From positions 1 to 9,571 of the forward strand of contig NZ_JACIYL010000089.1 of assembly GCF_014359955.1 (NCBI RefSeq): a DNA stretch of 9,571 nucleotides, in the 5' to 3' direction. The notes below the pieces were generated by a model. That model did no database searches, had not been told where the DNA came from, and saw nothing but the letters and a program-made list of their open reading frames with translations. Positions within the stretch are counted from its first letter, which is position 1. Every line of letters starts with the position of its first letter. The stretch is from Thermogutta sp. (GTDB taxonomy: Bacteria; Planctomycetota; Planctomycetia; Pirellulales; Thermoguttaceae). Made by a program: the position numbers and the translations under genes. Shown in pieces: positions 1 to 6,619 of this stretch.

Positions 1-241
1 CCTCTTCCGTTTCTTCTTCTAAGTCTCCGAACTCACGCTCGATCTCCGCCTCGTACTCCGGCTCGAACTCGAAATCATCATCAAAATCGTCATCGAAATC
101 GTCTTCGTCAAATTCGTCAAAGTCGTCGTCGGGCGGTGGTACCGTCGGCGCGAACTCCACCGACGATTCGTCGCCGTCCGTATCAAGGTTGTCGTCCGTG
201 GCCTCGTCATTCCAGTCGGGAGGCACTTCGTCCAACACCAT
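1..241 (-). CDS. Highly acidic protein, N-terminal part, runs off left edge
   Basis: This is an open frame from ATG at 241 with no stop before the window edge; 80 codons are visible. The start is set by an AAGGAG ribosome binding site at 251-256 (minus strand), nine bases before the ATG. Forty of the 80 residues are Asp or Glu and only one is clearly basic (R69). After a short start (MVLDEVPPDW) and a Pro-rich spot near residues 32-37, residues 38-60 form acidic runs punctuated by Phe at 41, 44, 49, 53, 57 and 59. The rest is Glu-rich and may be helical. There is no signal peptide or membrane segment, so it is probably cytoplasmic. I do not recognise a family. Such tracts are usually disordered and may bind basic proteins or metal ions, but that is inference. 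The ribosome binding site and clean start make a real gene likely; the function is unknown. Confidence 0.72.
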   Translation of the reverse strand, partial: MVLDEVPPDWNDEATDDNLDTDGDESSVEFAPTVPPPDDDFDEFDEDDFDDDFDDDFEFEPEYEAEIEREFGDLEEETEE

Positions 242-333
242 AGCGTGTATCTCCTTATCCGTTTCACGTCTATCCAGCCGCTCCACTCCCACAAGGTTCC
301 CGCCACCTGTCACGCGGGGAGGATGTCTGCCCC

Positions 334-360
334 GGAGTTCAATTGGCCAATCAATGCTCC
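334..360. promoter_or_regulatory. Palindrome ATTGGCCAAT, possible operator
   Basis: A perfect 10-base palindrome, ATTGGCCAAT, lies at 342-351. It is flanked by GGAG (334-337) and CTCC (357-360), which extends the two-fold symmetry. It sits about 93 bases upstream of the acidic gene start in a divergent promoter region. An operator role is inferred from position and symmetry only. Confidence 0.25.
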
Positions 361-701
361 AAAGCTTTTTAGTTTACCCGTCACGGCAGGCAGGCGGTAG
401 TCGGGCGATCACCCGCGAGAGTACGGAAATTTCCTTGATTTCCGCAACCGCCACAAACGATCAGGAACAGTACCGTCGGCCTGGTCCACCGAGTCGGCCC
501 TGAACAGGTATCTAACGCGAGGCGGTTCAATTTTTGGAGAAAGTCGCCCATCACTTCCGTTTTTTCCTCACGGCACACGACGACACAACAACCGGCGGCC
601 AGCAACTCCGCCGCTGGTGATTGGGCTTGTCCGAAGGTACCATAATCCGGGACGTTCGACACATGTAACTGCATCGCCCCAAATGTGGGAAGAAGTATTG
701 A

Positions 702-750
702 CAGGGCCGCATTGCATCAAGTGCCCAAAACGAGGTGCTCAGCGGCCCTG
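702..750. repeat. 9-base inverted repeat in the leader of the Tat gene
   Basis: CAGGGCCGC at 702-710 pairs perfectly with GCGGCCCTG at 742-750 across a 31-base loop. It ends 59 bases before the ATG at 810, so it could form a stem in the leader RNA or serve as a spaced operator. No T-run follows, so it is not a standard terminator. Confidence 0.35.
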
Positions 751-794
751 GTACAGGAAATACAATCTCTGACCGGATCGAAGCATAAACTGGG

Positions 795-801
795 AAGGAG
801 G
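795..801 (+). promoter_or_regulatory. Strong ribosome binding site that decides the start at 810
   Basis: AAGGAGG lies eight bases before ATG 810. A GTG in the same frame at 801 overlaps this site and therefore cannot be the start it serves. Confidence 0.8.
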
Positions 802-809
802 TGGCTGCC

Positions 810-2201
810 ATGACGCGTGTTTCTCGGCGTCGATTTCTGCAATTTGGTGCCGCTGCTCTCTCCGGCACTTTAGGCCGAAATATTGGATGGACGTTCCAGC
901 CACCTGGAGAGCGTCCTCCGCGACCCGCCGATGTCACGGTGCTCAATCCACGCTGCCGAGTGCCGGTTTCGCTCATCATCGACGATTCGACGTGCCTTGT
1001 GAACCTTGCCCATTTCGCCATGCCGCAGTTCGCGGAAGTCTGGCCAAACCGAGCCGAGTACCAAAAACCCTGGCGTCAGTTTCCGCGAGAGATCCCCGAT
1101 GCATTCGTTCAAAAATTCATGGCCTGGTGCGGGGAAAACGGCGTGAAAGGAAAATACAGTGTCGTCCCTTACCCCGCCTGTGTTGGCTGGCTGGACCGTG
1201 ACCTGCCGGGCTGGTCCCATCAGGAGCTGGAGAGAAGCCTCCGCATTGTGCGCGAGGAGGTCATGCCCCATTGGGACATCCACCCCGAAATGGTCACTCA
1301 CACCTGGGTCATCAACACAAAGACCGGCCGGCCGTACGAGGAACGATCTCAACGATTTATGGAAAACTGGGGCTGGAGCGAGGGGCGCTCCGCCGAGGAA
1401 CTGACGGATTACATCGCATACGCACTCAACATCCTGAAAAACGCGGGACTACGGTGCGAAGGGATCACCACACCGGGCGGTTTTGGAAGCCGGGCACGAC
1501 CGCAACTTTCCATTGCCACGTTGGAAGCCTGCCGAGATGTCTTTCAAGTGGAAATCCCCCACTATTTCCGCGATGTGTTTACCGGAGCGGAGAGCGTGGC
1601 ACCCCGCGTCGAAAACGCTGCGGGACTGGATGGCCCCCAACCGCGGTGCGTCGTTTCGATCATCGGCTGCACGGGGGACTGGTTCGGCGGTTGGGATGGT
1701 GACACCCCTGGATCCCCTGACAAGTTTATCACCCCGGATTTGGCCTCAGGGCGCATGGTGGAGGTGATCACCCGAGAGGAGCCAGCCGTCATGGTGTGCC
1801 ACTGGCCCGGCATGTTTTTCAATGGAAAGGAGCTGGGCTTCCGAATCCTTCAGGAAGTTGTCAAGAGGTTGCATGCGCGATTCGACAATCTCATCTGGAT
1901 GAACCTCTCGGAACTTGCTCGATATTGGGCAGCCAGGGAATTAACGAAAATGGCGATCGCCGGGCAGCACATCGCCTTTGCCGCACCGTTTGCGTGCCCC
2001 GGGTTCACCATCGAGCTTGCCGGAAAACCCCAAAAAGCTCCCCAGCTTCATCACGAATCGCAGCGCATCGTTTTTCAGGAGGTCGCGAGCTGGCGGGACC
2101 TGCGACCTGGCACGTTCTTCAAAAAGAATCAGGGCAAGCAAGACCGGTACGTGTTCTGTTTCGACCTGCCCAAAGGGCAGTCATCGATCGCGCTGGGATG
2201 A
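810..2201 (+). CDS. Tat-exported protein with polysaccharide-deacetylase-like fold
   Basis: This 463-residue protein starts at ATG 810, eight bases after an AAGGAGG site. Residues 4-25 form a twin-arginine signal (SRRRFLQ, then an Ala/Leu/Gly-rich stretch), so it should be exported folded. The mature part resembles a NodB/polysaccharide-deacetylase barrel: a first strand ending in paired Asp (D58, D59), a His-containing segment (H158, H164), a TTPGGFG loop at 220-226 and a late strand with CHWPGM at 330-335. The classic HxxxH metal motif is not evident, so deacetylase activity is not assured. The C-terminal hundred residues look like a small beta domain. It has no same-strand partner; the sulfatase is convergent. 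Substrate is probably an extracytoplasmic carbohydrate, by inference. The end may be affected by a frameshift (see 2163-2328). It could also be a planctomycete-specific family with the fold but another reaction. Confidence 0.6.
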   Translation: MTRVSRRRFLQFGAAALSGTLGRNIGWTFQPPGERPPRPADVTVLNPRCRVPVSLIIDDSTCLVNLAHFAMPQFAEVWPNRAEYQKPWRQFPREIPDAFVQKFMAWCGENGVKGKYSVVPYPACVGWLDRDLPGWSHQELERSLRIVREEVMPHWDIHPEMVTHTWVINTKTGRPYEERSQRFMENWGWSEGRSAEELTDYIAYALNILKNAGLRCEGITTPGGFGSRARPQLSIATLEACRDVFQVEIPHYFRDVFTGAESVAPRVENAAGLDGPQPRCVVSIIGCTGDWFGGWDGDTPGSPDKFITPDLASGRMVEVITREEPAVMVCHWPGMFFNGKELGFRILQEVVKRLHARFDNLIWMNLSELARYWAARELTKMAIAGQHIAFAAPFACPGFTIELAGKPQKAPQLHHESQRIVFQEVASWRDLRPGTFFKKNQGKQDRYVFCFDLPKGQSSIALG

Positions 2202-2328
2202 CCGCGATCGGTCTCTGGGCGAGTATCTCGCCACGATCATCCAACTCTCCCGGTATCTATCACGTGATGCAGAGCGCCAGTTGTACTTCCTCGCGCATCA
2301 GCACCGAGAAAATCAACTGGCTGCTTGA
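2163..2328 (+). other. Possible out-of-frame C-terminal extension of the Tat protein
   Basis: The annotated frame ends at 2201 with FDLPKGQSSIALG. If the ribosome, or the true sequence, moved +1 at the CCCAAAGGG run near 2169-2177, the protein would read FDLPKGSHRSRWDDRDRSLG and continue to a TGA at 2326-2328. The added stretch is a helix-like segment rich in Leu, Tyr, Arg and Glu. Over its last 43 codons (2197-2325) I counted GC at 31, 16 and 25 of 43 for codon positions 1, 2 and 3. That high-low-medium pattern is typical of coding DNA. No start codon in this frame makes it a separate gene. It could be a sequencing error, a natural frameshift, a programmed shift, or chance. Confidence 0.35.
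2206..2238 (+). terminator. Hairpin just after the Tat gene stop
   Basis: GGCGAG (2218-2223) and CTCGCC (2227-2232) form a perfect 6-base stem around TAT. An outer GATCG (2206-2210) and CGATC (2234-2238) can extend it across a bulge. It begins five bases after the stop at 2201. No T-run follows, so an intrinsic terminator is doubtful. If the frame continues to 2328 it would lie inside coding sequence. Confidence 0.3.
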
Positions 2329-2338
2329 AAAAGCAGTC
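2319..2338 (+). terminator. GAAA-tetraloop hairpin between convergent genes
   Basis: CTGCTT (2321-2326) and AAGCAG (2331-2336) form a perfect stem closed by GAAA, a stable GNRA loop. A G-T wobble and a G-C pair extend it to eight pairs on the plus-strand RNA; on the minus strand the wobble becomes a mismatch. It lies 32 bases from the sulfatase stop and so may end transcripts from either side. A T-run is lacking on the plus strand. Confidence 0.35.
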
Positions 2339-2369
2339 CGCAGCCGGTGCGGCGGGCGAGAAAGTAGCT

Positions 2370-4178
2370 TCACGGCCGAGACTTGTCGTCACTCGTTTTA
2401 AGCGTGAGTTTCACCCAACGAAGGTCGATCGCCCGTTCGCCCGGAATGTTCACAGCCCGGAGCTCCAGGAGTCCCCGTTGTGCGGGAAGTTCGATCACGC
2501 CCAACACGAAGGGCTTGAAGTCTTTCACGTACGACTCTCCCTGTCGCGGCACACGATCGAATTCCTGACCGTGGAGCGGTGGATCGAATGCCTCGGTGAT
2601 CTTGCCTTCCACACTGCGCCCCGCAAAAGAAGCTCGGAGAACCACGCCGACATCTTGCGGACGACATGTATAGTAAACAACAACCTCATATAGCCCTGGC
2701 GTGTGGACATCGATGTCCCAGGTAATACTATCTTCAGGGCTTGTCCAATGAGTGAAGAAAGAACAGTTGGGTGCTTTGCCACTCCATTCGATGTTACCAT
2801 GGGGAACGCCATCCCGCGCGGGCAGGTATGTCACGGGAAACTCTCTGTAGCCAACGGGAAATGGCCGGGTGTCAGGTTCCTTGGGGAGGACCTCTTCCTT
2901 AAATTGTTCGACCGCTTTCCGTAACGATTCGGCAACATCTGGGAATTGTGCGGATACATCCTGGGTTTGGCCCGGATCTTTAAAGAGATCGTACAGGCGA
3001 CCTCGGTTATCAAGGATAAAACGGTCATTTCGCACACTGACCTGGCCTGCCTGATGGGCAAAAATCAGCCGGTCCCGTGCCACGAACTTCTGCTTCCCGA
3101 GAAGCACAGGCGAAAGATCAATCCCGTCCACCGGCAACGGTGCCTTATAAGGCACGCCGGCCAAAGACGCGAGGGTGGGGAAAAGGTCGATGGCGGCAGC
3201 AATTTGCGTCACGCGGAGTCCCGACGGAATATGCCCCGGCCAGCGAATGATACACGGCACCCGGACGCCACCTTCGTCGGTGAAGCCTTTCCGTCCGCGC
3301 ATGCCTCCGTTCCATCGCCAGCTATTTGGCCCATTGTCCGAAAAATACACCACGATTGTGTTCGTTTCCAGCTCACATTCGCGCAGAGTCTCCAAAAGCC
3401 GACCGACGTTCCAGTCGATGTTTTCGCACATGGCGAGCACGGCACGCGTGAACGCAATGTCTTCCCGCTCTTTAACGTGATATCGCTGAGCGATCTCGGC
3501 ACTGGCGAATTTCTCGTAGAATTTGTGCGGCACCTGGAGCGGCGTGTGGGGAGTGTTGTAAGCCACATAGCAGAAGAATGGTTCGCTTCGATGGCGTTTG
3601 ATGAAGTCGATCGCATGGTTGGTCAAATCGTCCGTGATGTACCCGCGTCCGCGGACGATCTCGCTTCCGGACTCCAACGGCGGATCGAAATAAATCCCCC
3701 AATGCCCCGAGGTGAAGCCGTAAAACTCCTGAAATCCTCGCGCCAGGGGATGGTACGGGTATTGGGAGCCGTTATGCCACTTTCCAAAGATGGCCGTCGC
3801 ATAGCCAGCGGCGCGAAACGCCTGAGCAATGGTGTATTCGTTGAGATTCATCCGCTCCGCGCCTCTGGTTACCCCCCGCACGCCCGTCCGTGGATGGTAA
3901 CGGCCTGCAAGAAACTCAGCCCGCGTGGGGGCACACAGCGGACTGACATAGAAACGCTCAAAGAGGGCCCCTTGCGCGGCCAGACGGTCGATGTTGGGGG
4001 TGCTCAGATTGTGATTGCCATGGACGCTCAAATCGCCCCAACCCTGATCATCCGCCAGGACGATGACAATATTGGGCGGATTTCCAGGCTCGCCGGCCTG
4101 CGTTGCCACGTTCAGAAGACCGAAACTCAGCGTGACACACGCCAGGAGAACCGTTTTTACGGCGGCTTCGCGTTTCAT
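2370..4178 (-). CDS. Secreted Cys-type sulfatase with extra C-terminal beta domain
   Basis: This 602-residue sulfatase would hydrolyse sulfate esters, probably on polysaccharides, outside the cytoplasm. ATG 4178 is chosen because GGGAGG lies six bases before it; an in-frame GTG at 4193 would overlap that site. Residues 1-28 are a Sec signal peptide with likely cleavage after TQA. Active-site features of the alkaline-phosphatase-like fold are complete: D43/D44, the CAPTR motif with C82 (to be oxidised to formylglycine) and R86, K133/H135 (GKWH), H211, D281/N282 and K297 in the RGRKGFTDEGG stretch. Formylglycine formation needs a maturase encoded elsewhere. Residues 455-595 lie beyond the usual sulfatase core and look like a beta-rich module (SITWDIDV, YEVVVYY, IDLRWVKLTL), possibly carbohydrate-binding. 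Family membership is clear; the substrate is unknown. It is the third gene in the minus-strand row, 162 bases after the U32 gene. Confidence 0.93.
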   Translation of the reverse strand: MKREAAVKTVLLACVTLSFGLLNVATQAGEPGNPPNIVIVLADDQGWGDLSVHGNHNLSTPNIDRLAAQGALFERFYVSPLCAPTRAEFLAGRYHPRTGVRGVTRGAERMNLNEYTIAQAFRAAGYATAIFGKWHNGSQYPYHPLARGFQEFYGFTSGHWGIYFDPPLESGSEIVRGRGYITDDLTNHAIDFIKRHRSEPFFCYVAYNTPHTPLQVPHKFYEKFASAEIAQRYHVKEREDIAFTRAVLAMCENIDWNVGRLLETLRECELETNTIVVYFSDNGPNSWRWNGGMRGRKGFTDEGGVRVPCIIRWPGHIPSGLRVTQIAAAIDLFPTLASLAGVPYKAPLPVDGIDLSPVLLGKQKFVARDRLIFAHQAGQVSVRNDRFILDNRGRLYDLFKDPGQTQDVSAQFPDVAESLRKAVEQFKEEVLPKEPDTRPFPVGYREFPVTYLPARDGVPHGNIEWSGKAPNCSFFTHWTSPEDSITWDIDVHTPGLYEVVVYYTCRPQDVGVVLRASFAGRSVEGKITEAFDPPLHGQEFDRVPRQGESYVKDFKPFVLGVIELPAQRGLLELRAVNIPGERAIDLRWVKLTLKTSDDKSRP

Positions 4179-4238
4179 GGGCTGCCTCCCCACTCACATC
4201 CTGGGTGACCGGAATTCCGAAAAACGACGGTACGCGCC

Positions 4239-4296
4239 GGGCTTCGGCCACGCTAGCTCGATTTGGGCTCATCGGAAAGATTGCCCCGAAGCCCAA
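4239..4296 (-). promoter_or_regulatory. Mutually exclusive hairpins in sulfatase leader
   Basis: In the minus-strand RNA, segment 1 (TTGGGCTTCGG, 4296-4286) can pair with segment 2 (CCGATGAGCCCAA, 4275-4263, with a small bulge). It can instead pair with segment 3 (CCGAAGCCC, 4247-4239, nine perfect pairs). Segment 3 ends 60 bases before the sulfatase ATG. This is the geometry of an attenuator or other switch. A TTTTT run follows segment 3 by about 14 bases. No ligand class is recognised, and no leader peptide was identified. Confidence 0.3.
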
Positions 4297-4340
4297 CCAG
4301 AGTGCTCGTTCCAACCCGATCTACCAATGCCGTCGGTTCA

Positions 4341-6467
4341 TTATTGCAGAGTGCGATAGTAGTTGAAAGTGAAGGGACGCGACCGGGACGTCAGCCCGAG
4401 CCACTCCCCAACCGGATCAGGCGAACCAACGAGGTCCACCACCAGGTGTTTTACCCGGATTCGATCATTTCGCAGGCGGCGCCAGTCGAATGGGATCAAG
4501 GGCCTGAAGACCCACAGTCCCCATTCCCGGGTGGGCCTCATTCGCAGATCTCGCCGGTCAGCGAACACGCGCCCCAAGAACTCTTCCGGCAATTCCGCAC
4601 GCGAAATGGCAAGCGGGGGACGCCCCATTACATAGAGAGATAATGCGACGGGAGCATAGGCGCAGATATCTTCAATTTGACGTCGATCAGCCTCCACAGA
4701 AATGGTGACGGATCGCGCCCCAAGTTTCCTCAAAAACGCAGCCGCTAAAGGATTGAGAACCCCCAAACCGGGTCCCGCTTCAAAACCGATGCCTGCTCGA
4801 CGGGCCAGCCACCACCCTCCCCAGCTATTGACTTCAATAGCCAGCCTCGCTTTGCGACAACGTTCCACAAGCTCCTGCATCCGCGGCAAATCATCCTCGA
4901 AACACACCGGCGGCAAAGCAACGACCGGGACATGTTTTCGACAAACCTGCGCGATCGTCGTGACGTCTTCTGGACCCGCACCTTCCACAATCAGGTGCAC
5001 CGGCTGCACACGGCTGACAAAATCCTCCAACTGCCCAATGCCGATGCGTACGCGGTTCGGCATGTCGCCGAGCACCCGCACGTTAGTCGTGGCAGGCACG
5101 AGATCCTCGGCAGTAAGGGAGGCTCCTTCGGGAAAGTCAATCACGATCGGCTTGTTCTCCGCCCGGCGAATCCGACCAATCTCCGCCGAGATCCGATCAA
5201 GGATCGCGTTGACAGTTCGGGGCACCAGGAGAAACTCTGGATCGTCTGTCTCAACGTGATCGGCGGCGCATCCCAGAAAATACCGGCCCTCCACCATTTC
5301 ACAGAGTTCCGCGGCGGTTACGGCCTTGTGCGCCCGGCGGACGACTGTTTTCGGATACTCCCAAGTGATCTCATTCCCATGCCAGCGGAGTTGACACTGG
5401 ATACGCTTGCTGGCCGTGCTCAGAGTAAATTCGAAGCCTTTTCTCTCGGAAGAAAACGCCGGAGTCTCCGCTCCCTCCGTGAAAACCTCGCCGGTATTCC
5501 CTCCAATTCCTTCCCCAGCACCATCAAACGTCTCATCCCGGCCAAGTCGCCCGCGGTTACTCCCGGTAAGATTCGTTCTCTCGCCGAGCAAATACCCGTT
5601 CGTCAGTTCGCGACCGGTGTAATTGGTGAGTGAGCGTGCCTCGGATGTAAGCTGGTCGATGCTATCACCCGCCAGTGCCCGACGATAAATCCCCACGGCC
5701 TGCGCCACCCAATCGGCCGTTTTCAGTCGGCCTTCGATTTTCACGGCCCGAACGCCCGATTCGTGAAGCGGGAGAATATGTTCGAGCGCGCACAAATCGT
5801 GCATTGAAAGCGGGTGGCCCACCTGCTGGCCGTCCACCGTCCAGGGAACCCTGCATGGACTGGCGCATAAGCCGCGGTTGCCGCTTCGCCCACCCACCCA
5901 GCTTGACATCAGGCATCGCCCGGACACAGAAAAGCACAGCGCCCCCTGTCCAAACACTTCCAGCTCAATGGGGGATTGCCGGGCAATCCTTCGAATTTCT
6001 TCGAGTGAGAGCTCCCGAGCCAGGACAACGCGGGTGGCGCCCAGCTCGGCGGCGGCCGCCACGTCGGCCGAATTCGCCATGCAGGTCTGAGTGCTGAAAT
6101 GAAATTCCAACTGTGGAAAGGCCTTGCGAAAGGCCAACAGCGCTGGATCTCGGACGAGGATGGCGTCCACACCTATGTCTGCGGCGTGATGAAGCACCGC
6201 GATCGCCAACCCCAGTTCCCTGTACGAAATATCGGTGTTGAGCGTCAGATAAGCCCGGCACCCGTGCCCATGAAGAAACTCGACTGCCTGTCGCGCTTCC
6301 TCCAGGGTAAAGTTTCTGGCACGACGCCGGGCATTCAAATTCTCCAGGCCAAAATAGACGGCGTCAGCCCCCGCGGCAACGGCCGCTCGGAGGGCGTTCC
6401 AATCACCCGCAGGGGCGAGAATTTCTAAACTGCCTCGCGAAACTGCGTGCGAATTCTCGTTCGACAA
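4341..6467 (-). CDS. U32 family protein (peptidase U32 / RNA hydroxylase-like)
   Basis: This 708-residue protein belongs to family U32, whose characterised members (TrhP, RlhA, UbiU/UbiV) carry an iron-sulfur cluster and mostly act in hydroxylation of RNA or ubiquinone precursors, despite the peptidase name. The N-terminal barrel starts with LEILAPAGDW (14-23) and GADAVYFGLENLNAR (33-47). Four Cys in the usual spacing, C178, C185, C201 and C205, should hold a 4Fe-4S cluster. KIEGR (243-247) is a family signature. The length and second half suggest the long, RlhA-like type, but I cannot assign the target. Residues about 572-622 resemble about 132-180, a degenerate second copy without the cluster Cys. 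The start is TTG at 6467, preceded by GAGGTGAGG; no ATG lies between it and the conserved region. It is second in the minus-strand row. Cytoplasmic. The family is secure; the reaction is inferred. Confidence 0.88.
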   Translation of the reverse strand: MSNENSHAVSRGSLEILAPAGDWNALRAAVAAGADAVYFGLENLNARRRARNFTLEEARQAVEFLHGHGCRAYLTLNTDISYRELGLAIAVLHHAADIGVDAILVRDPALLAFRKAFPQLEFHFSTQTCMANSADVAAAAELGATRVVLARELSLEEIRRIARQSPIELEVFGQGALCFSVSGRCLMSSWVGGRSGNRGLCASPCRVPWTVDGQQVGHPLSMHDLCALEHILPLHESGVRAVKIEGRLKTADWVAQAVGIYRRALAGDSIDQLTSEARSLTNYTGRELTNGYLLGERTNLTGSNRGRLGRDETFDGAGEGIGGNTGEVFTEGAETPAFSSERKGFEFTLSTASKRIQCQLRWHGNEITWEYPKTVVRRAHKAVTAAELCEMVEGRYFLGCAADHVETDDPEFLLVPRTVNAILDRISAEIGRIRRAENKPIVIDFPEGASLTAEDLVPATTNVRVLGDMPNRVRIGIGQLEDFVSRVQPVHLIVEGAGPEDVTTIAQVCRKHVPVVALPPVCFEDDLPRMQELVERCRKARLAIEVNSWGGWWLARRAGIGFEAGPGLGVLNPLAAAFLRKLGARSVTISVEADRRQIEDICAYAPVALSLYVMGRPPLAISRAELPEEFLGRVFADRRDLRMRPTREWGLWVFRPLIPFDWRRLRNDRIRVKHLVVDLVGSPDPVGEWLGLTSRSRPFTFNYYRTLQ

Positions 6468-6541
6468 GCCTCACCTCGCCATCAGAAGCACAATCCCTTT
6501 GTGGGCTGCTCACCCCACTAAACGGCCATCGGAATCCGTTT

Positions 6542-6577
6542 CCTCTGGTATTTTACCGCCGGTAAGGCTGAAAGAGG
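6542..6577. promoter_or_regulatory. Palindrome between signalling gene and U32 gene
   Basis: TTACCG-C-CGGTAA (6553-6565) is a perfect 13-base palindrome around one base. CCTCT (6542-6546) and AGAGG (6573-6577) add outer symmetry. It lies in the 152-base gap after the signalling gene and 88 bases before the U32 start. No strong T-run follows it on the minus strand. It could be an operator or an RNA hairpin that moderates read-through. Confidence 0.3.
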
Positions 6578-6619
6578 CACTACGATAAGGGCAAGAAGAC
6601 TCTGCGGTTGCCAGGACAA

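Larger units (their letters stand above)
242..809. other. Divergent intergenic region, 568 bases
   Basis: This gap lies between the acidic gene (minus) and the Tat-signal gene (plus), so it should hold promoters for both. I found no convincing -35/-10 pair. A perfect TTGACA at 698-703 has no -10 at a fitting distance. The open frames here lack ribosome binding sites and protein-like composition. The structured elements are the palindrome at 342-351 and the inverted repeat at 702-750, listed separately. Confidence 0.6.

Noticed and set aside
381..674. 97-residue open frame on the minus strand in the intergenic region
   Set aside because: It has no ribosome binding site, low-complexity composition and no family resemblance.
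698..703. Perfect TTGACA as a -35 element
   Set aside because: No -10-like hexamer occurs 15-19 bases downstream on the plus strand.
801..809. GTG start adding three residues to the Tat protein
   Set aside because: The GTG overlaps the AAGGAGG site that serves ATG 810 at ideal spacing.
551..1021. 156-residue open frame on the minus strand
   Set aside because: It overlaps the start and signal peptide of the Tat gene in antisense, and its product is Arg-rich and not protein-like.
2198..2401. Gene coupled to the Tat stop through ATGA at 2198
   Set aside because: The product is rich in Ser, Arg and Cys without clear structure, and it would run into the sulfatase 3' end.
2946..4208. 420-residue open frame on the plus strand
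   Set aside because: It lies antisense to the sulfatase, whose complete active-site motifs prove the minus strand is coding. The plus-strand product has no recognisable fold.
4932..5633. 233-residue open frame on the plus strand
   Set aside because: It is antisense to the U32 coding region; the U32 family motifs and cluster Cys establish the minus strand.
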